Shown here one piece after another: positions 1 to 5,201 of a stretch of DNA of 6,784 nt. The notes beneath the pieces are model-generated. The model saw only the letters and a list, made by a program, of their open reading frames with translations, did no database searches and was not told the DNA's origin. The DNA lies in contig DAOUTT010000120.1 of NCBI GenBank assembly GCA_030668545.1, forward strand, positions 1 to 6,784, given 5' to 3'. The position numbers were made by a program, and so were the translations under genes. Source of the DNA: Anaerolineales bacterium (lineage in GTDB: Bacteria > Chloroflexota > Anaerolineae > Anaerolineales > E44-bin32). The number at the start of each line of letters is the position of its first letter. Position 1 is the stretch's first letter.

Positions 1-388
1 ACTCCAGCCCATCATCTAGTTCTGAAGGCGGCAGAGGGGGGAAGTCTTGGGCGTCGATACACTTGATGTCATTGTTGAAAGAGCCGCAATGCACATTCAA
101 TGTTTGATTGCGGATTGTAAGCTCCATGGATACAGTGTCGCTAGGCAGCGTGTTCACCAAGTCGACAAAAGTGCGCGCGGGTACTGTCGTCGAGCCATCC
201 TCCTCGATTTTCGCGCCAATCCAATAGCTGATTCCCAGTTCGAGGTTGGTTGCAGAGAGGCGTAGTCGACCGTTGTCAGTCGCAACTAAAATATTACTAA
301 GCACTGGAAGAGTGCTCCGGGGCGCCACCGCACGTGATACTATACTTAATCCACGGGCTAGATTCTCTTGAAGACAGGACACCTTCAT
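1..388 (-). CDS. dnaN: DNA polymerase III subunit beta (sliding clamp), N-terminal part, cut by window edge
   Basis: The beta clamp encircles DNA as a ring and tethers DNA polymerase III for processive replication. Reading the reverse strand from the ATG at 388 gives 129 codons that stay open to the window edge. The protein begins MKVSCLQENLARGLSIVSRA. It shows the clamp domain-1 signatures: STLPVLSNIL at residues 25-34, TNLELGIS at 47-54, PARTFVDLVNTLP at 70-82 and DAQDFPPLP at 112-120, the link towards domain 2. Full clamps are about 370 residues, so domain 1 is complete and domains 2 and 3 lie outside. AAGGA at 398-402 sits 9 nt before the ATG and supports this start. The gene is divergent from a histidine kinase, and no dnaA lies on its 5' side as in the classic dnaA-dnaN order. 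It could be the only clamp, relocated from the origin, or a second paralogue; the window cannot decide. Confidence 0.93.
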   Translation of the reverse strand, partial: MKVSCLQENLARGLSIVSRAVAPRSTLPVLSNILVATDNGRLRLSATNLELGISYWIGAKIEEDGSTTVPARTFVDLVNTLPSDTVSMELTIRNQTLNVHCGSFNNDIKCIDAQDFPPLPPSELDDGLE

Positions 389-397
389 AGGGAGTAA

Positions 398-402
398 TCC
401 TT
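398..402 (-). promoter_or_regulatory. Ribosome binding site of dnaN
   Basis: The reverse strand reads AAGGA here, 9 nt upstream of the ATG at 388. It fixes the dnaN start at a Met-Lys-Val N-terminus, as is usual for beta clamps. Confidence 0.6.
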
Positions 403-427
403 ATTATGTGAACGTGAGATTAATGAG

Positions 428-483
428 CTTATGAAGTATACAACGATCGCCTATGAGCGACAATGGTCTTATGGACAAGTATA
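428..483. repeat. Pair of short direct repeats spanning the divergent promoters
   Basis: CTTATG followed by AAGTATA occurs at 428-440. It occurs again at 468-483, with three extra bases (GAC) between the two halves. The copies lie about 40 bp apart. One covers the dnaN -10 and the other covers the kinase -10, so they could be operator half-sites. Part of the match simply reflects both copies containing a -10-like TATA element, so chance remains possible. Confidence 0.3.
435..463 (-). promoter_or_regulatory. Predicted sigma-A-type promoter of dnaN
   Basis: On the reverse strand, TTGTCG (458-463, 4 of 6 to the -35 consensus) is followed after exactly 17 nt by TATACT (435-440, 5 of 6 to the -10 consensus). 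The expected start near 428 gives a leader of about 40 nt that includes the Shine-Dalgarno. The -35 box almost coincides with the -35 of the oppositely directed kinase promoter. This is prediction from sequence only. Confidence 0.5.
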
Positions 484-485
484 GT
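457..485 (+). promoter_or_regulatory. Predicted sigma-A-type promoter of the divergent histidine kinase
   Basis: GCGACA (457-462, 4 of 6 to TTGACA) and TATAGT (480-485, 5 of 6 to TATAAT) are separated by 17 nt. Transcription would begin near 492 and leave a leader of only about 18 nt before the ATG at 510, in keeping with the absence of a Shine-Dalgarno. Five bases of the -35 are shared with the dnaN -35 on the other strand. Confidence 0.45.
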
Positions 486-509
486 TTGCTGACATAAACT
501 TACGAAACG

Positions 510-1763
510 ATGGATACTCAGACTCAAGACGAATTGACCCGCCTTCGCCAAATGGTTGTGCGGCTATCTAGATTGGTCGAGATCAGCGTCACTCTTAACT
601 CAACGCTGGATCTCGATCGCTTGCTTCAATTCATCATCCGCTCTGCCGCGGACCTGGTTGAGAGCGAAGCTGCCTCAATTTTGCTAGTCGGCGATAAAAC
701 CCGTGATCTATATATCGCCGCAGCTACGGATGCCGACCCAGAGACTCTTCAGAAAATTCCAGTACCTAAGGAAGGATCAATCGCGGGAAAGGTCTTTCGA
801 GAGGACCGACCTCTCATTCTTAACGAGTTGGGCGCCACGGGGCAGCGCTATCCTGAAGCTGGAGATGGGGGGCGTTTCTCGGTGCGCTCTTTGATCGGTG
901 TACCTCTACGGATACGCGACGATGTGACGGGTGTACTGGAAGCGGTAAACAAGCGCCAGGGGATTTTTGATGAGGCAGATTTACTAACACTGACGAATAT
1001 TGCCTCGTTGGCTGCAGTAGCGATCAGCAATGCGCGCCAGATCGAGGCGCTCAACCGGGCTTATGATGCGTTGGGGAATCTGGATCAATTAAAAACCGAT
1101 TTCATTGCCATTGCCTCTCATGAGCTGCGCACGCCTCTAGGCTTGATCCTGGGTAATGCATCCCTACTCAAAGAATTATCAGGTGAAGATGTCTCTGAAC
1201 ACGCAGATGCGGTCCTTAATTCCGCCATGAGAATGCGAGTATTGATCGAAGATATGACCAACTTGAATATGCTGCAAGCTGGATCGGCAAACCTGGTGTT
1301 ATCGAAACGGCCGCTTCAGCCGATCGTTCAGCTGGTGTATGAAGAGGCTCTTGAGTTGGTAGAGGCCAGAGAACAGACTATTAAACTCAATCTTCCCACA
1401 GACACGCTCGAGGCGATGGTTGACGAACAGAAGATAACGATGGCCCTAACTAATTTACTTAATAACGCAATCCGCTTCACACCGAAAGAAAGGGAACTAA
1501 GGTTAACCTTGGAGCAGCATGGCCATGAAGCCTGGCTACGCGTGCACGACGACGGGATCGGACTGGTCCCTGATGAATTGGAAACTGTCTTTGACTCCTT
1601 CTACCAGGTGGAAGATCACCTGACTCGACAGCACGATGGTCTAGGGTTGGGACTACCCATTGTTAAGGCGATTGCCGAATCCCATGGCGGTCGCGTCTGG
1701 GTGGAGAGTGAGGGCCCAGACCAAGGTGCAACGTTCACTATTGCGCTGCCGCTGGTGCAGTAA
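510..1763 (+). CDS. GAF-domain sensor histidine kinase (soluble)
   Basis: This is a 417-residue two-component sensor kinase that should autophosphorylate a histidine and pass the phosphate to a response regulator not present in this window. The N-terminus (about 5-30) is a short helical stretch. A GAF domain covers roughly 32-178 and includes SVRSLIGVPL at 124-133 and GVLEAVNK at 141-148. A helical linker leads to the HisKA domain, with the H-box ASHELRTPL and phospho-acceptor His204. The HATPase_c domain has an N-box (TNLLNNAIRFTP, 314-325), a G1 box (DDGIG, 347-351) and a G2 box (GLGLGL, 378-382). No membrane segment or signal peptide is visible, so the protein is probably cytoplasmic and the GAF domain binds an unknown ligand. 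An in-frame stop at 495-497 with no other start codon after it supports the ATG at 510, although there is no Shine-Dalgarno. It is divergent from dnaN and convergent with the EF-like gene. Confidence 0.93.
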   Translation: MDTQTQDELTRLRQMVVRLSRLVEISVTLNSTLDLDRLLQFIIRSAADLVESEAASILLVGDKTRDLYIAAATDADPETLQKIPVPKEGSIAGKVFREDRPLILNELGATGQRYPEAGDGGRFSVRSLIGVPLRIRDDVTGVLEAVNKRQGIFDEADLLTLTNIASLAAVAISNARQIEALNRAYDALGNLDQLKTDFIAIASHELRTPLGLILGNASLLKELSGEDVSEHADAVLNSAMRMRVLIEDMTNLNMLQAGSANLVLSKRPLQPIVQLVYEEALELVEAREQTIKLNLPTDTLEAMVDEQKITMALTNLLNNAIRFTPKERELRLTLEQHGHEAWLRVHDDGIGLVPDELETVFDSFYQVEDHLTRQHDGLGLGLPIVKAIAESHGGRVWVESEGPDQGATFTIALPLVQ

Positions 1764-1825
1764 TTCGCCCCATCAGTATTGCGATGGTAGATCCCGCTGT
1801 CTGAATCCCCAAAGCATTAAGCTTC

Positions 1826-1853
1826 CATCAACCAGTAAATTGAGGGGTTGATG
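1826..1853. terminator. Inverted repeat between convergent genes, possible bidirectional terminator
   Basis: CATCAACC (1826-1833) and GGTTGATG (1846-1853) form a perfect 8-bp stem with a 12-nt loop. It lies between the stop of the plus-strand kinase (1763) and the stop of the minus-strand EF-like gene (1860). The position suits a shared terminator, but neither side has a clear T-run, so it is not a classic intrinsic terminator. The rest of 1764-1859 holds nothing else I can support. Confidence 0.35.
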
Positions 1854-1859
1854 CGCTCT

Positions 1860-2120
1860 TCACTCCGCTATGCTGAGGGCAGTATCTCCGCGCCGAACTC
1901 GCTGATCGACTTTCACAGCGACCTCGTCGCCGGCCTGCGCCTCTTCGACGACCTCATGCTCAATTTGCATTGAGCGGATCTCCTGCAGGAAATCGGTGTG
2001 AGCACCGACGAATTGGATATTTTCTCCAACATGCAGGGGTCTATTTAGCTTGATGACGGCAACCGAAATTTTGTGGTAGTAGTGAATAATCTCGCCGATA
2101 CGCTCGTCATTGGACATCAT
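1860..2120 (-). CDS. Small EF-Tu domain-2-like (translation elongation factor-like) protein
   Basis: This encodes an 86-residue protein with only one recognisable fold, the beta-barrel resembling domain 2 of translational GTPases. The pattern is visible in IGEIIHYYHKISVAVIKL (8-25), then VGENIQFVG (31-39) and AGDEVAVKV (63-71), ending at RRGDTALSIAE. There is no GTPase domain, so it cannot act as an elongation factor alone. Stand-alone proteins of this type are known in bacteria and archaea, where they are annotated as elongation factor-like; their role is unsettled. A strong GGAGGAG at 2125-2131 precedes two adjacent ATGs, at 2120 (4 nt spacing) and 2117 (7 nt spacing). The second has the better spacing, so the true protein may be one residue shorter. 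It lies 112 bp behind the MFS gene on the same strand. The fold assignment is fairly confident; the function is unknown. Confidence 0.8.
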   Translation of the reverse strand: MMSNDERIGEIIHYYHKISVAVIKLNRPLHVGENIQFVGAHTDFLQEIRSMQIEHEVVEEAQAGDEVAVKVDQRVRRGDTALSIAE

Positions 2121-2124
2121 GTGT

Positions 2125-2131
2125 CTCCTCC
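2125..2131 (-). promoter_or_regulatory. Strong Shine-Dalgarno of the EF-like gene
   Basis: The reverse strand reads GGAGGAG, the best Shine-Dalgarno seen in this window. Its spacing of 7 nt to the ATG at 2117, against 4 nt to the ATG at 2120, favours the second Met as the start and suggests efficient translation. Confidence 0.7.
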
Positions 2132-2157
2132 AAGCGCTGATTTGGGCGTCTTATTGG

Positions 2158-2187
2158 ATTGTACAACGAGTGATGCCTATTCCCCAA
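2158..2187 (-). promoter_or_regulatory. Possible promoter of the EF-like gene
   Basis: On the reverse strand, TTGGGG (2182-2187, 3 of 6) and TACAAT (2158-2163, 5 of 6) are 18 nt apart in the 112-bp gap behind the MFS gene. The -10 is good and the -35 poor. It could give independent expression of the small gene, which may otherwise be read through from the transporter. Confidence 0.3.
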
Positions 2188-2232
2188 GTGACTTTATAGA
2201 GACCAGAGGAGAAAACACTTCTGTGGCGAAGG

Positions 2233-3717
2233 TTATTCACTTGGCGATTTGGTCGGCTCGGGGATCCCGCGCAAGACGACCACCGAGAGAAGAAAGAGAC
2301 CTGCGTAGATGGCGAAAATCACGAGATATCCTAGACCGGGGTCTATCCGGTTGAAGAAATCTGCCATAGGCCCGCCGATTCCTGCACCGACGATCCCCGC
2401 ACCCGCGCCGGCGAGATTAGAGATGCCCAGGTAGCGGCCAGCCTCTTTGGGAGGAACCAGGTCTGTGCCGAGGGCCCAGTTGGAGGCCATGAATGTGCCC
2501 GCTCCCACGCCGAGGAGACAGCCGCTTACGATCACCATTGGCATTGTCCGTGAGAAAAGCAAAAGCAGCGTCCCGACTGTTGAAATTAAACCAGCAAAAG
2601 CGATCAGCCGTTTCCGCCCGATCCGGTCTGAAAGATATCCGCCGCCCAGGACTGAGGGAATCAAGAACAGAGCCACAATGGCGAGGAGGATAGTGGTCAT
2701 CGTAGCCGGGTTCTCGACGTGAAGGACATCGCCGATGAAGAATTGGAAGAAACCAAGAATCGACCCCACTGCGGCAAGAAAGAGCAGGCGATTAATGATC
2801 CACCAGATGAAGGGGGTATTTGATCGAGCGTCCTCACCAATACCCACCCGTGCACCAAAATAAACTCCCACGAGTATCGATCCGGCCATGGCAATCAGGC
2901 CGGACAATCCCATAATGGCAATCTGCAAATCGGAAGAAACATCGCGGCTGTTGAGGAATAGACCCCCGGTGCGGATCAGCCAAACCGCACCTTGCGTAAC
3001 AGCGAGAAAGAGCGCCGTGAGTGCGAAGATGCGTAACGAGCGGGAAGCATTGCCTCGCTTGGGCTTCTCGCGCAAGGGCTCTTCGCGCACAAAGATCATC
3101 GTGAGCAGCATCGTCAATGAAAGCGAGCCGCCGATGATACCGACCGTGAGCCAAATCCGTCCGGCATCTATGATTGGACCAATAAAGACCGCCAGGAAGC
3201 TCGGCAAGATCTCGAACAACGACTTCACTCCGGAGGATGTGCCACGCTGATTGTCGGGGACAAGGTCGGGAATTAAGCCTTGCTGCGCTCCCTGTGCGGT
3301 GTTGGATGAAACTTGTAGGAGAACGAGGCCAAGCAGCAAAACAGCAAATGCGGCGGAGAAACCCAGGAGAGGGCGTATCGTTTGGTCCAGCGGCGATCCG
3401 ATGAAGAGCACAGATGCGCCGATGATGGATAGGAATGCTAGATCGAGAATGGTGCCCCACAAGATGAAAGGCCGTCTGCGGCCCCAGCGGTGCGTACTGC
3501 GGTCGCTATACATCCCCGCTAGAGGTTGCACGAGCATGGCGACCGCAAGTCCGGCGACGCGCAGCAGTGCAAGGTAGGTATTTTTCTGATCGTGGGGGAC
3601 GAATAAAGTGACGAGATACGGTAATAAAACAGGCGTGATAACGCCGGCGGAGATACTCAAACCCAGCCAGTAGACGTTAATGAAAATATGATCGCGCCAG
3701 CCGAGAGTCTTGTGCAT
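2233..3717 (-). CDS. MFS transporter, SUT/SLC45-like, apparently with 14 membrane segments
   Basis: This is a 494-residue polytopic inner-membrane carrier of the major facilitator superfamily. The A-motif after TM2 is AGMYSDRSTHRWGRRR (67-82), close to the sucrose-transporter/SLC45 form with its RRRPF end. The matching motif in the second half is GGGYLSDRIGRKR (358-370). The halves also share an internal repeat: PDLVPDNQRGTSSG (150-163) and TDLVPPKEAGRYLG (418-431). By eye the helices fall near 12-37, 47-68, 84-106, 117-137, 166-184 and 188-209, then an extra pair at 229-249 and 265-289, then 303-329, 339-359, 370-389, 393-413, 430-450 and 462-483. Sugar or another small solute exported or imported with a cation is plausible, but the substrate is not shown by the sequence. 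The ATG at 3717 has no clear Shine-Dalgarno. It starts 48 bp after the hydrolase stop, and the two genes are probably co-transcribed. Confidence 0.9.
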   Translation of the reverse strand: MHKTLGWRDHIFINVYWLGLSISAGVITPVLLPYLVTLFVPHDQKNTYLALLRVAGLAVAMLVQPLAGMYSDRSTHRWGRRRPFILWGTILDLAFLSIIGASVLFIGSPLDQTIRPLLGFSAAFAVLLLGLVLLQVSSNTAQGAQQGLIPDLVPDNQRGTSSGVKSLFEILPSFLAVFIGPIIDAGRIWLTVGIIGGSLSLTMLLTMIFVREEPLREKPKRGNASRSLRIFALTALFLAVTQGAVWLIRTGGLFLNSRDVSSDLQIAIMGLSGLIAMAGSILVGVYFGARVGIGEDARSNTPFIWWIINRLLFLAAVGSILGFFQFFIGDVLHVENPATMTTILLAIVALFLIPSVLGGGYLSDRIGRKRLIAFAGLISTVGTLLLLFSRTMPMVIVSGCLLGVGAGTFMASNWALGTDLVPPKEAGRYLGISNLAGAGAGIVGAGIGGPMADFFNRIDPGLGYLVIFAIYAGLFLLSVVVLRGIPEPTKSPSE

Positions 3718-3765
3718 AAGAGTGTTGCCCGAATCGAGGGAATTACCGCTGATTTTTATTGAGAC

Positions 3766-4458
3766 TCACGAGTTATAGAGCTGGAAGCTTTCACCAGGCT
3801 GCAGGACGTGCGGAATCGCCGAAGTCTCATTCTTCACCCGCTCTGCCCACGCGTGAGGATCTTGCTCGATAAGCTCCCAGGTGTTGTAATGCACCGGAAT
3901 AACGTGTTTGGGCTCAAGTAGCTTGACTGCCCGCAAGGCATCGTCGGGGCCCATTGTGAAGTTGTCCCCGATGGGCAGGGCCGCCAGGTCGATTCCCTCC
4001 TCCCCGATTAAGCGCATGTCACCGAAAAGTCCTGTATCGCAGGCGAGATAGAGCCTCTCACCTCCTGATATAGTGAGCAGGAACCCCGTCGGGTTTCCGC
4101 CATAGGATCCGTCCGGGAGCATGGATCCATGCAGGGCCTGGGTCAGCTTGAGGTAACCGAAGGGGTGGTGGAAACCTCCACCGATGTGTTGAGCATGCGT
4201 CTCGATGCCCTTGTTAGCAAACCAGGAAGCAATCTCATAAGTGCTAATTACGAGCGCACCGGTGCGTTCGGCAATTGCCACGGCGTCCCCAACATGATCG
4301 CCGTGCCCGTGGGAGATGAGGATGAAATCCGCATCAACCGCATCTGCTTTGACCACTGCAGCGGGGTTGTCGTTCAGGAAAGGATCCACGAGCAGCTTAA
4401 CGCCATCTACATCGAGCCCAAAGGCGGCATGTCCGTACCAGGTAATTTTGAGCGGCAT
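3766..4458 (-). CDS. UPF0173-type metal-dependent hydrolase (metallo-beta-lactamase fold)
   Basis: This encodes a 230-residue cytoplasmic protein of the metallo-beta-lactamase superfamily, matching the compact UPF0173 group (about 225-230 residues). It opens with ITWYGHAAF (5-13), typical of the group, followed by LLVDPFLNDNP (22-32). The metal-binding motif is SHGHGDH (49-55), with His50, His52, Asp54 and His55 as ligands. Likely further ligands are His110 (QALHGS), Asp141 (ACDTGLFGD) and His190 (IPVHYNTW). PIGDNFTMGPDDA (162-174) is another group signature. All metal ligands appear intact, so it should be an active hydrolase, but substrates for this group are unknown and it is not a proven beta-lactamase. 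AAGGAG at 4465-4470 lies 6 nt before the ATG. A near-consensus promoter stands directly upstream and the MFS gene follows after 48 bp. Confidence 0.92.
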   Translation of the reverse strand: MPLKITWYGHAAFGLDVDGVKLLVDPFLNDNPAAVVKADAVDADFILISHGHGDHVGDAVAIAERTGALVISTYEIASWFANKGIETHAQHIGGGFHHPFGYLKLTQALHGSMLPDGSYGGNPTGFLLTISGGERLYLACDTGLFGDMRLIGEEGIDLAALPIGDNFTMGPDDALRAVKLLEPKHVIPVHYNTWELIEQDPHAWAERVKNETSAIPHVLQPGESFQLYNS

Positions 4459-4464
4459 GTTTCT

Positions 4465-4470
4465 CTCCTT
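4465..4470 (-). promoter_or_regulatory. Shine-Dalgarno of the UPF0173 hydrolase
   Basis: The reverse strand reads AAGGAG, 6 nt before the ATG at 4458. It confirms the start codon of the hydrolase. Confidence 0.7.
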
Positions 4471-4494
4471 AATCTCTCCAGTGAATCAAGCGCG

Positions 4495-4524
4495 AGTATA
4501 GACCTCAGCGCAGTGACGTGTCAA
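4495..4524 (-). promoter_or_regulatory. Near-consensus sigma-A-type promoter of the hydrolase-transporter unit
   Basis: The reverse strand carries a perfect -35 TTGACA (4519-4524) and a -10 TATACT (4495-4500, 5 of 6), separated by 18 nt. Transcription would begin near 4488, leaving a leader of about 30 nt with a good Shine-Dalgarno. This is the strongest promoter match I see in the window. It makes the hydrolase the first gene of its own transcript, probably continuing into the MFS gene. Confidence 0.65.
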
Positions 4525-4554
4525 AGCGAGCGATCGGAACCGTTGATTTGGGGG

Positions 4555-5181
4555 TCAATCAGATAACAGGCCGGAGGCCCCGAAGCCCGAGTCGGGTGGT
4601 CGCTGTTGGCGTGAAGCCCGCCAATTTCCCAGCAAGCTCGTTAGTTGAGTGCTAAAGCGCATCCAATCATCGACGAGCAGGACGAAGCCGACCTGGTCGT
4701 TTGCCAGCATGTATCGGCTTAGGAAGAGCCGAAGCAACCAGGTAGGCAGCGGCCATCCGCGCAGATCTATGCCCAGAGCGGTGGCACCGAGGAAAGGCTT
4801 CAAAGGGCGCCGATCGCGACGAGGCATGCTTTCGGGAGGATACAACTTGCCGAAGATGATCGGGCGAGTGTTGATGATTCGGCGGTAGGAAATGTTCAAG
4901 CGGAATATCGGTGTCTGCAGGCGAAGATGATCGCTATGGGCTTGTGCATATGCCCGGCCAGGTCCAAAACGAGCAAACAACCAATAAGCGAAGGAGACAA
5001 GTCCGCCAGCGAAGAGCCAACGCTGTGTATCGCGCTCAAGCCAGTGGGCGAAGCCTCTATCTACGAGAATCCACAAGCCGAGGAAAAGGCATGCGAGGAG
5101 GAGAGCTTTCCGTGCATGACGGCCTACAACCTCACGGTATAGAAGCAGGCGGTAGCGGTCACTTCTTTGTTTTTTGCTCAT
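4555..5181 (-). CDS. Two-helix membrane protein with a possible PH-like domain, function unknown
   Basis: I do not recognise a named family. From the ATG at 5181 the protein has 208 residues. An in-frame TTG at 5196 would add five, only 5 nt after the upstream kinase stop. No Shine-Dalgarno marks either start; I prefer the ATG. Counting from that ATG, a basic N-terminus is followed by two hydrophobic helices near 25-41 and 54-72. A soluble part follows: HLRLQTPIFRLNISYRRI (85-102) looks like the opening strands of a bacterial PH-like domain, and VGFVLLVDDW plus a helical stretch (164-185) could be the closing strand and helix. The C-terminal 15 residues are low in hydrophobics and probably disordered. 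Topology is likely N-in, with the soluble domain in the cytoplasm. It directly follows the GAF-GAF kinase and is likely co-transcribed with it. The PH-like assignment is inference; the gene itself is well supported by its length and layout. Confidence 0.75.
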   Translation of the reverse strand: MSKKQRSDRYRLLLYREVVGRHARKALLLACLFLGLWILVDRGFAHWLERDTQRWLFAGGLVSFAYWLFARFGPGRAYAQAHSDHLRLQTPIFRLNISYRRIINTRPIIFGKLYPPESMPRRDRRPLKPFLGATALGIDLRGWPLPTWLLRLFLSRYMLANDQVGFVLLVDDWMRFSTQLTSLLGNWRASRQQRPPDSGFGASGLLSD

Positions 5182-5201
5182 GATGTCGGATTTCAAGTAT
5201 T

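Noticed and set aside
47..265. Plus-strand open frame of 72 codons.
   Set aside because: It lies antisense to the clearly conserved dnaN reading frame, and its translation has no recognisable pattern.
300..316. Perfect hairpin AGCACT-GGAAG-AGTGCT.
   Set aside because: It lies inside conserved dnaN codons (Ser-Thr-Leu-Pro-Val-Leu-Ser), and a 6-bp palindrome of this size is expected by chance in several kilobases.
346..477. Possible DnaA boxes: TAATCCACG within dnaN and TTATGGACA in the intergenic region.
   Set aside because: Each matches only 7 of 9 bases of TTATCCACA, there are just two, and there is no AT-rich unwinding element beside them, so an origin is not supported.
2208..2232. Hairpin plus T-run just behind the MFS stop as an intrinsic terminator.
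   Set aside because: The stem is only 4 bp (CTTC/GAAG) with mismatches beyond it, too weak to call.
2834..3577. Long open frames overlapping the MFS gene, including one of 208 codons on the same strand and several on the plus strand.
   Set aside because: They are shadows of a coding frame that has clear MFS motifs and helices; their translations are rich in Arg, His and Cys without domain structure.
4129..4566. Plus-strand frame of 145 codons over the hydrolase start and its promoter.
   Set aside because: It is antisense to the well-supported UPF0173 gene and runs through that gene's promoter and Shine-Dalgarno.
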